Origin: Phoronis australis
Lineage: Eukaryota; Phoronida; Phoronidae
Direction of reading: 5' to 3'
Length of the DNA stretch: 64,000 bases
Assembly (NCBI GenBank): GCA_002633005.1
Contig: NMRA01000324.1
Location: 437,205 to 501,204 of the forward strand
The notes under the pieces are model-generated. The model did not search any database. It was given only the letters and a program-made list of their open reading frames with translations, and had not been told where the DNA came from. Every line of letters starts with the position of its first letter. Within the stretch, counting starts at the first letter, position 1. Both the position numbers and the translations under genes were made by a program. Below, one piece after another: positions 11,131-23,314 of the stretch.

Positions 11131-13365
11131 CTAGTCATCGAAAATGTTGAGTTTTGAGATTTAAAAGTGCTCAAATGGTTGTTAAATTATTGTGCTTATT
11201 TCTTAGCAAATAGAATTCGATAAAATTAGTATTTTCTGTTTTTCTTATTTTTTTACTGTGAATTACCATTTTGATGAAGAGTCCTACAGGTGGCTCTGAT
11301 ACCACTGAAGAAAAATGGCTGATGAGGTGGTGGAAGTAGTATATATAGTGTGTTCGTTGGCATAATCCTTCAAATCTGGTTTATGGAGCTTCAAAGGAAT
11401 ATCGAAACCATGCAGCAAGCAATTTAAGCACTAAATGATTGCAGCAAGTCCAAAGCAAGCTATTTGAAATATGTTAAAGTTACCGACCCAGTTCCGTTCA
11501 GTGACAGTACTGAAACTGAAAGTGGCAGCTGATTCTTGCCAAGGTCAGAGTGGGCTTGTTTACAACAGTTTGCCCCCCACCCCCCAGTTTGTGGAAATCG
11601 TCGATCTCAGCATGGAATCAGATGGAGGCCAAGTAAAAGTAAGATATGTGCCCACCTTCAACATCAGAAAGGCTCTAAGGCTAAGCCCAAGGCCAAGCTT
11701 GAGTTTGGAATGTAAGTGGAAATACAGTCAACAAAGAATTTCTGGAAGAACAGAATGTATCGATTCCAGTTGGGTCATGTAAGTTGTTATGCAGCCGCAG
11801 GTCATCAATACCTGTTGATAACGACTTTATTATATTTGCTTTCTCAACTAGATTCTGACTGCAGTCGCCATGAAGGGCACAACCCTACATGAAGTAAAGC
11901 GACACTCGAATACTAGAGTAATTTTAGTAACTTCTTCCAGTACTGACTTGTATTAGTAAAATATTGTCGAAATACATTCCATTTTATGAATACACATGTG
12001 TTAGAAGTGGAAATTTGGTGTCCATTATCAAAAGATTTAATCGAGCCCTTGTCTCCTAGCTGACACCAATTTCTCATCTAATTCATCTGTAGTCACTTCT
12101 GATTGGTCACATTGCTCTATCTGTATAACCAGAGATACATAATTTTCCAAATATGCAGTGGAACCCCATTACAACGGGCCTAATTTAATTAAAATGGCTA
12201 AAGTTTTAACACCTTTAAGGTCGCTTATTCCTGAATTATTCAACCTCAATAATAAGACTGGGGAAAACATTTGGGGATTCAAAATACAGCATTCTATTGG
12301 AAGTTCTGTTATGCCTACTTTCCATAAAATTCTATTGCAGGTCTATGCAGAAATTGTAAGCGTTTACCAAAGAAGTTAGCCACTGTTGTTGAGCTTACTA
12401 CAGAAAGAGTACAAGTAAGTACTTAGTTAATGAATTAGAGTGTTGTTGCACAAAACCTTTTTCTGAGATTCTTGGTTCCCGGATTAAGTACATCAACATT
12501 AAATGATCGCAAAACAGTAGTTGTAGTAGATTTTTATTTCAGTTGTATTGTGGTTGCTTAAAAGCCTCGTAGACAAATAAAAATGCCGTGCATTCAGCGA
12601 ATTTTGCGTCTCTGAAGTTTTACTACACAAGATGTTCATAGTTACAGGAGTATGTAACTACAAGGTTTGCAGGGCTGGTGGGCTTGTAAACTGCGCATTG
12701 ACTCAAAAACTGGTGACGGTCTCACTAACTCATCTGCTAGGAAACATTACTGATGGACTGTAACACTGTCTATGTACTTGCAGACAAAACACGTTGCATG
12801 TGTGCTGTATTTACTGTCTTGTCAACCATGTCTCTCAGACAAAGTGGATTTGGCTTTACGCACTGTAATTTTTGGGTGCACAAGTTATGTTTTGCGAGTT
12901 TGGGCCAGAGCTTGTGAGTCAATGGATAGCCTTAACAGACTTTGAACTTTGTTTATTTGAGGAGCTATGTTCATAAGTGCACAGTCTGTTTAGTTCTGTG
13001 CCAGTTATTTCACCACAACTGTCAACACTTGCAAATTCCTCTGAGAGGGAAGACTGCTTGTAATGAAAGCTTAGGTACTCCAAATAGGTCATAACAGGAT
13101 TTTTATAGTTGCTCCGGGTTGTTTTAGTGACCACTGAGGCAAATTTTGAAAATTGCATTAGCTAAAAATGTTGAAGATGCAATTGTATTCCTTTTAGCCT
13201 GAAAATCATGTACTAAAACATAAAATTTTCTCAATCAGTATCATGGCATGAAGAGTGTTGGATCTGGTCCTAACTTTATGGCATTTCGAAATTGATGGCT
13301 TTCCAGATTTAATTAGTGAACTTACATTTTGATTAATTGACGACATCTTTTGTTTTGAGTGCTGC

Positions 13366-13431
13366 TTGCACACAATGAGGGTTGCATGCGTATGTGAGTT
13401 GCACACAATGAGGGTTGCATGCGTATGTGAG
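13366..13431 (+). repeat. Perfect 33 bp tandem duplication
   Basis: The unit starting TTGCACACAATGAGGG is present twice, back to back and identical, implying a recent local duplication. It sits inside the TTAA element. Confidence 0.85.
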
Positions 13432-13549
13432 TGGCCATCTTTCCAAGCTATTTTGAATGGTGAAAATAAATACTTTGGGTAAAGGCTATTTATGGAAAAT
13501 ATAATTCTTGTGTTTACGGATAAGTTGCATATAATTGTAATATTTACAG

Positions 13550-13830
13550 GCAAATTTTTCAAGTGGAAATGAGGGGGACCAACCATCATTCTGGCTGCCC
13601 ACACCTTTGGCAAAGATCCATAAGTCGAATCAGTTTCTCACTGCTGCATCTGATGGAAGAGTCAACCCTGTTAGGACCCAACTTCTAACTGACATCAATG
13701 AATTTGCTGAAAGGTCCTAGCGATATTACAAAAAAGCCAGCAAAGCATTATCTGTAACCCATGAATATATTGCTCCTGGTCATAGTGATCTTCTGAAAAT
13801 TGTCTCTCAACTCAGCAGATTAAATATTTT
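13550..13830 (+). pseudogene. Exon-like unidentified coding remnant inside the TTAA element
   Basis: After a good acceptor (AATATTTACAG at 13549), one frame stays open for 56 codons, has a single TAG at 13718, then continues for about 37 more. The composition looks protein-like (for example QPSFWLPTPLAKIHKSNQ, VRTQLLTDINEFAERS and THEYIAPGHSDLLKIVSQLS). Further similarity may continue out of frame to about 13990. I do not recognise the family. Being inside the TTAA element, it could be a piece of that element's transposase or of a captured host gene. The evidence is reading-frame quality alone. Confidence 0.35.
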
Positions 13831-14560
13831 CCCGTTTAGCAGTTCTCAATCATTCTGGGAAACTCGCGCTGTTTGATGCCTTTGCAATGAAAAGAATCTC
13901 TGAGGTAGACCTTCGATTGAAACTGAGACAAAAGATTGTTGAGTCGATGGAATTGCCGCAGTAGCACATGTTTCATGTATACAAGACTCAGAGACATTTG
14001 AAATACAATATGTCAAAAGTAGTCAGACAAAATGCTATTTCCATTTTGTGACGTGTTATCTGTGCTGACTAAAGATGTCTCATTGTACACCTAATTTGCC
14101 TGCATTTTGAAAATGTGACCCTATTTCTTCTTTTCTTTTACTTGATTTATGGCGTGATATTTGCATGTGTCCTGTATCAGCCTCAATATAGTATTACTAT
14201 TCTCTAAACTACTTTGGTTTTTGTTTAATGTTTGGCTATCTTATCGTTTTGCTAAATAAGTACAGTATAACCTGCTCTGCTGCATCTCTATGTCTAACAT
14301 AGTAAACAATAATTTAAATCAGGACAGTTTTTAAATATTGCCCAACTTTTTTCCAAAATGTCTTTGCAGGATTACCCAAAGTTCACCTTAATGCAGTCGG
14401 AAAGTTAACTTTGCGTATTTTATTTTCGTTTTGCTGCAGATGCATTGTCTTATGATTTTTCAATGAAGTAGCTGACACTACATGTATTAGTCTCGAGAAT
14501 TCTGAATTCTTGGAGTCTGACTGATGGTAAGCATCAAATACCTTTGCATACCCATACTAA

Positions 14561-14863
14561 ACTCTGGCGGATTCAGGATTTTGAGTTGGAGGGGGCAGGG
14601 CACTGAATTTCACCACATCCGCGCACCCACCCTAAAATGTAGGGATTCAGGGGTCTCGAATTTTTGGGTTTGTGGACCTTAATACTAAAAAAATACAGTA
14701 AAAGGGTTTTGTTCAAAGCCAATGCATTGTGCATTCGCCCCCGGAGCCCCCTGGGTGCGCGAATATGCTAGTCAGCAATTCGCAACCTAAACTGACAAAT
14801 GGTATCTGGGAGCAATTTTAGGGGCGCATGGCCCCCTTGGCCCCCTCCTGGAATCCGCCATTG
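14561..14863. mobile_element. MITE-like inverted-repeat element with GGCGGATTC ends
   Basis: TGGCGGATTCAGGA at 14565 is inverted at 14848-14861 (TCCTGGAATCCGCCA). The roughly 300 bp between is non-coding, with G-rich and C-rich runs just inside both ends. AAACT flanks both sides and may be a 5 bp target duplication, though the exact tips are uncertain. Confidence 0.55.
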
Positions 14864-15619
14864 AAACTGTGACAGATGCAAAAAAAATCTGATAACTGAT
14901 TTTTCTGCTATCTTGCGTGTGAAATACTCGTTTCCTGTGTGTTTTACGAAAATGTCTGCGAACCTTCCGCAAACCCATCATTCTATGCGTTGTCGGTGAA
15001 AACTAAAACACATTGGTATCCATAGTGCGAGATTATTCAGACATCCATATGCACATCTGGGCGTGTGCTGTTCGGGGACTTTCCTGAATGAAAAGCGTAA
15101 GAAAAGTTATTCAAAAACGCCAATTTCACCGGTAGTCGACTATCCTTATAAGATCAGTTTTTCTAACCTCATTTCACAGCATCTATTCCTACCATTTCAA
15201 TATATCTCTTTTTATGACTAAGTACTTTGCTGTCCGATTTGTTCGGGTTTAGTGATATACATGTACACTGTATGGATAGGCAGTTGTCTCCCTCCGGCCC
15301 AATACAGCTATTATTGTTTTTTTATAAAATTCGTTCAAAAACTAAATTTCAATCAGACCCACACATTAACAATTCAGATTCGAGTTCGCAGTTATGTATA
15401 ACTGGACTTACTTTATAGATTTTTTACTTAACCATATTGCATTTTGAAACGGTGACTAAATACACATGCTATTGGCAGCGTTATCGTCAGGGTCAAAGGA
15501 AACCAACGTGCCTTGTTGTGCTTCTCATTATTTTCTGTAAAGTAATAAAATTAAAGCTCTCTTGATATGTTTGATCGCCTATTTTAAGATTTCAAAACTG
15601 TATTTTGAATCCTCGCATA

Positions 15620-16198
15620 TACTTGTTACTATGCAGACATTGGACAGTTGCAATTTCGGTGAGGTGCCCTACTTCTAAAGACCGATGCGGTATGAAGAAG
15701 GGTAATTGCCTAGACTTTCTTTGGTTTTATTTTGTAGAGCAAAGATCAATCTAAACACTCGTTGTAGTTTTGTTGTTTTAAATTTGGCTTCAGCTGAGAT
15801 ATTGAGGCAGGAATTAGGAATTTTCAACATTTTGGAATCACCGCAAACTACCTAAACTAGTAGCCTTCAAAAACGGTCTAAGATGTAACTGAAACCGTGA
15901 CATTTTCTGTGACTGGCAAGTTGAAAGGCACCCCAATTCAGTGATAAACTTGAAGTGTTTCATTTTGCACTATTGTTCTCAAGGTAAGTTCGCAAAAAGA
16001 GCCAAAATGTAGCTGTAACGAGGCTTGGAATTGGCAGAAAAACAACACGTTCCCATAGCAACCACAAGGTGGCGCACACAACAAAATTAATGTTGGTATG
16101 AAGGTTGGGGTATCAACCCCTACCATCATGCAAACAATCGAGGAAATCCGTGACATAGCCTTTATCACTTTTTGCCTGGTCCATTCGTGGACGTGCTC
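15620..16198 (-). repeat. Right long imperfect terminal inverted repeat of the TTAA element
   Basis: Inverted partner of 10551-11130; shared blocks are listed there. Confidence 0.6.
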
Positions 16199-17265
16199 TT
16201 AAGTCTACCGCTAGGTGTAAACAAGGCAGTTTTTGTCTGACCTAAAGCGGGTCGGGGTGTGAGTGGGTCATAGACGGATTCTGGCATGATCAAAATATCG
16301 GCTCCGATATCGATCTTGAACTCGACTTACTTGCCGTGGATTGTCTGATTCACTGTCCAATTGTCAGACGTGTCCTCGTTGTCATCGACAACTGTACAAC
16401 CACCAAGGAAGTATGCGTTTGACTCACTTTCTTTACCGTTTCCAATGAATGTTTCTTTAATTGCCTCTGACCTGCACTGCTACTTAAATATGTCCTTTTC
16501 GGTGACTTCTGCTGCATAGCTGATCAGTCGTAGGTCATGTTTCACCGGGTTTGTGTTTACCGTAGCCGCATTGACCACAATTCTGTTGCGTGTCGTTGTT
16601 GCGTTTAGGCGTGCCGCTGTCACGCTTAGGCCTTCTTTTGCCTCTACCACGCAGAACGTGATGCTGACCTCGTCTACGATCTCTGATTGCACCTATGGTC
16701 TTATCTGAACCAGTTGCGAGTGATAACTGCAGCATCTGGGAATTGACATGCTCGGCCTGTCTAGCAGACAAGATAGCTTGTTCGAATGTAAGCCCTGATT
16801 TCAGATGTAACTCTTTTGACACATCTCGATCGCGTATACCTATGACAAGCTGGTCTCGTATCATCTCGTCCCTGTCTTGGACGTCGCAGTTGTCGTCCTG
16901 TTCATACATCACTCGTAAAAATGACCCAACATTTTCAACAGTATGTTGGACTCTCTGGTTGAATATGACTCGTTCGTGTATATTATTTCTTTTTGGGATG
17001 AAGTGGGCATCAAATTTTTCTATGACACTGTCAAATTTCTTTACATAGGGATCACTCGGGCCAAACGTTTCAAAGATATTTTCAGAACCGTTGCCCATGC
17101 TTTAAATAAGCGTGGCTACTTTGACTTCCCCGTCGTCGTTGTTCAGTTTGGACGCGAGTCGATATCGCATGAAACACTTACGCGACTCAGGCCACAGCAA
17201 GGGTTCGTCATCAGGGAAATCGTCTGGGGGACTAATTTTTGCAATTGTGACTTCTACTCACCCAC
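16199..17265 (-). pseudogene. Ty3/gypsy gag and aspartic protease remnant
   Basis: The minus strand reads a gypsy-type gag from about 17265 (PPDDFPDDEPLLWPES, NNDDGEVKVATLI, a TAA just before 17098, then an open stretch 17098-16535). It contains a capsid-like region (FNQRVQHTVENVGSFLR, RDQLVIGIRDRDV, ILSARQAE) and a C-terminal CCHC knuckle (CGQCGYGKHKPGE, its last Cys replaced by TGA) followed by a damaged second knuckle. Downstream, in another frame, is the aspartic protease, with the active-site box changed from D-T/S-G to DIGAD (16297-16311) and MPESVYDPLTP after it. The protease is cut at 16199 by the TTAA element and resumes at 10550. It is clearly dead. No LTR or primer-binding site was found upstream of gag. 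Confidence 0.85.
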
Positions 17266-17394
17266 TGTTTATCAGTTTGACACACACAATTTGCACATTT
17301 TTCGCCTCAAATTTTGTCACGCCGTTACCCCCATGTTTCGATGCTGAGCGCCGTCTGCAGGTATATTTAAAAACAAAATACTGAAGAAAATGTC

Positions 17395-17950
17395 ATACAA
17401 CTACGGAACAATCCCAGTGCAGTTGGCTCCAACAGGCTACTGCTGGGTAAATGTATCTCAGCTTTGAGGGTTAGGCATGTCTGGCAGGGTCAACCAACCA
17501 CTCTGTTTTTCTGCCAGTGTTAATTTCTGATGCATGGGGGTTACGAAGAATATTTTACTACCGATTTTATGCAGTTACATCTTGGGTTGACTTATCTCAA
17601 TTTTGGGACCTCATAATTTATACCCCACCACTGAAAGTGTCTTCCACAAAACTGTTCCGCGGCGTTGAGATTTGATGGATGTTATACATGTACACTTGGT
17701 TTCAACAGGTTACTTGATGGGTTGAGCAAGCTCGGGCCTGTCTGGCGAAGGTTATCCACCAATGGATTTGGTTGCAGTATACATTCGTGATATCTTGGTT
17801 TATGATGGTTAATTTTTAGCCAATTTCATGCGGTTATCTCTTGGATAGATATAGCTAAATGCTGTGGCCAAATTATTCTTTTTTCTGGCCCAGGTAACCC
17901 ACCACTGAAATTGTCCGGTCCTAGGTAGTATTGATACAGTAAATTTAATA
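17395..17950 (+). repeat. Diverged tandem duplication, unit about 290 bp
   Basis: Two consecutive stretches share ordered blocks: CAACAGG(C/T)TACT, GCCTGTCTGGC-like, a GCAGTTAC/GCGGTTATCTCTTGG block and CCACCACTGAAA(G/T)TGTC. There is no coding sign. Identity is low, so this is a tentative old duplication. Confidence 0.4.
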
Positions 17951-18129
17951 GTAGCTGTCGCATGTCATTTGAAAAAAGATGGATACAAAAATATTTTTAT
18001 TAACAGCTTTGGGCACTTTTAATAACCTAATACTCAACTTTTGATGTATAGTGTAGCAAAACTAAAGTTAGTTTGGAAACCCAAAGTTGTGTTCTTTGAT
18101 TATATTTGATCAATCTTTAAGTTATATGG

Positions 18130-18790
18130 CTTGACCGCTCACCAGCTCAGTGATTGACAAGTGGGGCGGAGCTTGTACAATGACACGTGCTCTAAACAAG
18201 TCCTGTCAACAAATATTGCATAACCCGGAAATCGAGAGTTCTGTACATGCTTACCAGACAACGAATCGATCTATAATAATTTTTATATAAGATAATGTGG
18301 ACGTTATAGGTGAAATGGAGAATTCCTCTTCGAGCCCGTGGCTGCTTGTTCGTTTGCAAAAATGCAAGTTGAATACGATAAGAAGTACCAAAATCCTCCT
18401 TGGACACGCAAAAAATCTATTCCAATCCTTAACAAATCTGGATGTGCTCTCAACTTGAGGAGTAGGTTCCGAAATCGAGCGTGTGAAACAGATGTCGGAA
18501 ACCTGAGGTTTTCTTGCGAGAGGAAAGTGATGGTCGCCGTACGAGGTGTAGCAGGATGCGATGGGGGTGCACACGCAGTCAAGATCAACCATGCGCGCGA
18601 GGCGCGGACTACTACGTAGAATCACGTTGGTAAGTGTTTCGAGAGAAACCGTGCTTCTGTACTGGGATTGAGTGCCGTTGGTGGTGGGAATAACGAGGAT
18701 GCCAAACTCAGAGGCATTTTGAATATTTCTCCGGCCAGTCTATGTACCTTAAACAATTAGAGAAATAACTGGGTGTTCAACATATCCAAA
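18130..18790. other. Locally GC-richer non-assigned segment
   Basis: Roughly 18300-18660 is richer in GC and CpG than its neighbours and open in several frames on both strands. None of the translations resembles a family I know, and codon-like bias is not convincing in any one frame. It could be a CpG-rich promoter or first-exon region; that is speculation. Confidence 0.3.
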
Positions 18791-21700
18791 CTAGAAAGAT
18801 TATTGTCACGGCATGACAATAACGGAGTATGAGCGTGCGTATTATTGGAATTAATATGGGAAGTTACTGACAGCAAACCGTTCACCAATATAAAAAGGAA
18901 TTTTTTAAAATTGTAGGAGAAATTACATATTATTTTTTTGATAACCTTTCCACTAATTGAGCCCCGATGAGGGAGTTATTGTTAACTCGATCAAAAGTGT
19001 GGTTAATGCTACAAATCACATATGTTTTACTTTAAGCACTTCAGAATACAAGGTAAATGAATTGGTCTAACTTTCAGAAGAAAAATGCACCTAATGACCC
19101 CATGGGTGCACCAAATGACCTGAAAATTTAGAATTCAAACTCAATCGCATATATGTAATTTTAAAGTATCTAGCTCAAAATTTTAGCTTGCACTCAATGA
19201 CCTTTGACCTATTTTTTCTGATTGGTTAGGCCTATTTCGAAGTAAAGTAGGATATTCAATTGGCATGTTGACTTACAACAGTGTTCTGAAATTGAAAAGA
19301 ATTCTTTGAAAAACGTAAGAGATATAACATTTTGAACGTTACATGACCTTTGCACTAATTCACCCTATCCGGTGCATTATAAGCGTATCGAGGAGAATCA
19401 TTGCAAAGTCCATGAAATTGTGTTTAATGCTGAGAATCACAGTTTTCTAACAGTCGACACATCAGAATACTTCATGAATGAAAAGATCAAATTTTGAGAA
19501 GAAAAATGTACCTAATGACCTCATGTTTGCACTAAATGACCTGAATCTTTGGATTCTAAATTGAATTACCTCTGCCAATCAGACATGTGAATTTGAAGAG
19601 TCTAGCTCAAAATTTTAGTTTGCACTCAATGACCTTTGACCTATTTTTCTGATTGGTTAGGCATATTGTGAAGTAAAGTAGGGTATTCAATTGGCATGTT
19701 GACTTACACCAGTGTTCTGAAATTGAAAAGAATTCCTTGAAAAATGTAAGAGTTATAACATTTTCAAAGGTTATATGACCTTTGTACTAATTCACCATAT
19801 CCGGCACATTATAAGAAAAAAGCACCTAATGACCCAATGTTTGCACTAAGTGACCTGAAACTTTGGATTCCAAATTGAATTTCCTGTGTCAAGCAGACCT
19901 GTGAATTTGAAGTGTCTAGCTCAAAATTTTAGTTTGCACCTAATGACCTTTGACCTGTTAAAGCTAATTGGATGGCCCGATTACTTAGAAAAGTGATTTT
20001 TGAAATTGCCTTATTGACATATACCAGTGTACCGACTTTGAAAAGAATAACTTTGAAAATGAAGAAAGAGTAACATTTTGAAAATTGCATGACCTTTGCA
20101 CCAAATTGCCTGTTGCGGTGCATTATCGAATATGATTATATAACGAGTAAAAATTTATGTACCGTCAAAAGTCATATGCTGCATTTAAAGACTGTACCTG
20201 AACCCAATTTGGAGTTATTAAGCCTCAAATTGGTCGGAAGAAGAATAAGAAGAACTAGAAAGATTATTGTCAGGGCGTGACAATAATGGACTCTGCGAGT
20301 GGGTATTAAAGGTACTGTTATCGGAAGTTACTAACAGCAACCCGTTTACCAATACGAAAAAGAATTCTTTAAATTGTAGGAGAAATTGCATGTTAATATT
20401 TTGATGTCATTTCCACTAATTGACCTCTTTCGGTTCATTATGAGGGAATAATTGTAAACTCTATTAGAATATGGTTAATGCTAAGAATCACAGATGTTTT
20501 ACTTGAAGCACTTCAGAATATAAGATGAATGAATTGGTCAAACTTTCATATGAAAAACGTATCTAATGACCACATGGGTGCACCAAGTGATTGATAATTT
20601 AGAATTCAAACTCAATGGCATTTACTAAACAGATATGTAATTTTGAAGTCTCTAGCTTAAAATTTTAGTTTGTACTCAATGACCTTTGACCTTTTTCTGA
20701 TTGGTTAGGCCTATTGCGTAGTAAAGTAGGGTGTTCAATTGGCATTCTGACTTACGCCAGTGTGCTGAACTTGAAAGAATTCCTTTAAGAATGTAGGGGA
20801 TTTGTCATTTTAAACGTTAAATGACCTTTGCACTAATTGACCCTTTCCGGTGCTTTAGGATCGTCTTTAGGAGAATTATTGCAAAGCCGTGAAAAGTGTG
20901 TTTAATGCTGAGTATCAATGCTGTCTAACGGTTCACACATCGGAATACTTGGTGATTTAAAAGGACAAATTGTCAAAAGACAAATGCACCTAGTGACTCC
21001 ATGGTTACACTAAATGACCTGAAACTTTGTATTTCGATTTGTATTAGACGTGACAATCAGACTTGTGAATTTGAAGTGTTTAGCTTAAAATTTTAGTTTG
21101 CACTCAATGACCTTTGACCTTTTTTTCTGATTGGTTAGGCCTATTGCGTAGTAAAATAGGGTGTTCAATTGGCATTCTGATTTACACCAGTGTGCTGAAC
21201 TTGAAAGAATTGCTTTGAAAATGTACGGGATTTGTCATTTTAAACGTTAGATGACCTTTGCACTAATTGACCCTTCCCGGTGCTTTATGATCGTCTTTAG
21301 GAGAATTATTGCAAAGCCGTGAAAAGTGTTTTAATGCTGAAAATCACAGCTGTCTAACGGTTCACACATCGGAATACTTGGTGAATGAAAATGACAAAGA
21401 AGAAAAAATACACCTAATGACCCCATCGTTGCACAAAATGACCTGAAACTTTGTATTTCGAATTGAATTGGACGTAACAATCAGACCTGTGATATTGAAG
21501 TGTCTACCTCAAATTTTTATTTTGCACCTAATGACCTTTGACCTATTTCACCTGATTGGATGACCCGATTACTTAGACAAATATTTTTTAAATTGCCTTA
21601 TTGACTTATACCTGTGTACCGAATTTAAAAAGAATAGATTTTGAAATAAGGAAGGAGTAGCATTTTGAAATTTACATAACCTTTGTACCAAATGACCTTT

Positions 21701-21880
21701 TCCTGTGCATTATTGAATATGAATACATAACGACTCAAAATTTATATACTGCCTAAAATCCTATGTTAAATTTGAAGAACATACCCGCAACCGTTTTGGA
21801 GTTATTAAGTGTCAAAGTTGGTCGGAAGAAGAATAAGAAGAATATGAAGAATAAGAATAAGAATAAGAACAAAATTGAAG
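18791..21880 (+). repeat. Two head-to-tail copies of a roughly 1.5 kb repeat with internal 430 bp subunits
   Basis: Copy A runs from 18791 to 20254 and copy B from 20255 to about 21880. Each begins CTAGAAAGATTATTGTCA followed by its inverted partner TGACAATAA, and ends in GGTCGGAAGAAGAATAAGAAG. Within each copy a subunit recurs three times; the block AATGACCTTTGACCT appears at 19198, 19630, 19944, 20680, 21108 and 21532. Equivalent subunits in the two copies are 1478, 1478 and 1588 bp apart, so the larger unit was duplicated as a block. The A/G-rich tail of copy B expands into AAGAAT-type simple repeat near 21830-21870. No coding sequence is apparent. Confidence 0.9.
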
Positions 21881-23310
21881 AAAACCCAGGAACAACAGTA
21901 CTATGCGCTTACACGCGCAGAGTTATTTATCTAATACATCCTTTGAACGTAGTCGTGAATGAAAACTCGTGATACTACTTCACGACTAGAAAGCAAGTTA
22001 AGAAACTTTGGAAACTTTTTGAGAATCTCACCAATATTGCACTTGGCAGATTCAATGTGAAGGGGTAATGCCAAAGAGCTCTATGCGCTACTACACTGAC
22101 TAGAGAATCTTAATGAACCACAAAACATTCTGAGATGCATGGCTGGTTGGCAATTCGTGTAATGCATTACCCATGTTACAGCAGACGATAGATCAACGCT
22201 AAGCACCACCCAGTTGTTAGTCTTGTTGTGATTCACGATATCACAAAATCAATCAAATTACGCTGCATACAAACAGGTTTGCCATATGTTGAAACATGAA
22301 GTAAATATCATCTTAATTTCTATTATATCAACAAAATTTGGAACATCACGACCTCGCACTCTGAACGAATGTTGACCCCAAGTGGCAAGCGATACGCGCT
22401 TGGGTTTAAAACCGGTTTTCTTGGCTCGCAATTTCACGGTTGTGACAAGAGTTTCGGTCGTTTATTTTTTAGCAAACGCGTTCGTCTATTTTCACGAATT
22501 ATGCAAATTTAAAATTCACCGTTACAGAAGTAAAATCGTGGGCAAGAACTTTTTGACACAGAAACTAAAATTTTACTGATTTGAGAGAAATTGACTATTT
22601 GACCGAAGGAGGAGTGGTTGCCACAACTCACATGCAAAAATACCACGAAATCGAAACCATCATGATTTTATGCTGGGCAACTAGAAGACTACCCTAGGAA
22701 ACGATTGATAATCATGTCAGTTGATTTGAAAGAAAATGGAAACAATTTTTTTAACTAAAAAAAATGTTAAATAACAAATACAAACTTTTTCTCACTTTTA
22801 GAGTCAAGTCTAACTAGTTGTAAACTTTTTGACTTGTTTTAGACTGGAACATGCAGATTTAATCTGTGTATACACCTCCCTTAACTGGCTACCAGAAATA
22901 TTGATCTAACTCAATGTTTAGTGTCATTCTCATGGCCCTCCTGACCGCACGCACCAGAGCAAACCAGTAAAATGACCATTTCCTAGAAATGGGGTATCCA
23001 TGGATTGCAGTGGTGTCAAAAGAAATTGATTACCTTTTTGTTGCGTACTTAGTCACACAATAACAGGATGTTTGTAGGTTGTTATTGTTCATGAGTTCAG
23101 TTGTTTAATTGGTATTATGTCATGCGATTCCTAGTATAGGAAGTGTGTCATAGGTAACCCATCATATGTTGTTATGTAGTTGTGTGTATATATCGTGCTG
23201 TGATATGTAGAATAAATCAGTTCAGTGTTCAGTTCAATTTTGTTCGTTTCACTGCGTAGTTCATGGAGTGTCTGCTTTATTTGACAAAGTAAGATACACA
23301 ACACTTATCA
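21881..23310. other. No gene seen
   Basis: AT-rich non-coding sequence. 23040-23300 has features that might suggest an old LTR, but nothing could be confirmed. Confidence 0.4.
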
Positions 23311-23314
23311 TGCC

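Larger units (their letters stand above)
10551..16198. mobile_element. 5.6 kb DNA transposon flanked by TTAA, long imperfect TIRs
   Basis: Ends GAGTGCAG... and its inverted partner GAGCACG... are flanked by TTAA at 10547-10550 and 16199-16202. Deleting the element and one TTAA rejoins the gypsy protease frame (GRLK|TSGTF), so the boundaries are exact. Inside the tips both ends share ACCAGGCAAAAA and CTATGTSACGGATTT. Further weaker inverted matches (TCTCAGCTGAAGCCAAA, GGCAATT) extend inwards for roughly 550 bp, so the TIRs are long and diverged. A TTAA target suits piggyBac or Kolobok. I see no recognisable transposase; the interior holds exon-like sequence at 13550-13830, a 33 bp tandem repeat and a MITE. 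Stretches 11130-13360 and 14870-15620 contain nothing I can name. Confidence 0.8.

Noticed and set aside
18251-18625. Open frames on both strands that could be a small gene
   Set aside because: Overlapping open frames in several phases reflect higher GC content. No frame has a recognisable domain, clear start context or splice structure.
23040-23300. Possible solo LTR (starts TGTTG, ends CA, TATA-like and AATAAA-type motifs)
   Set aside because: No target duplication, no second copy in the window and no internal element sequence. The features are common in AT-rich DNA.
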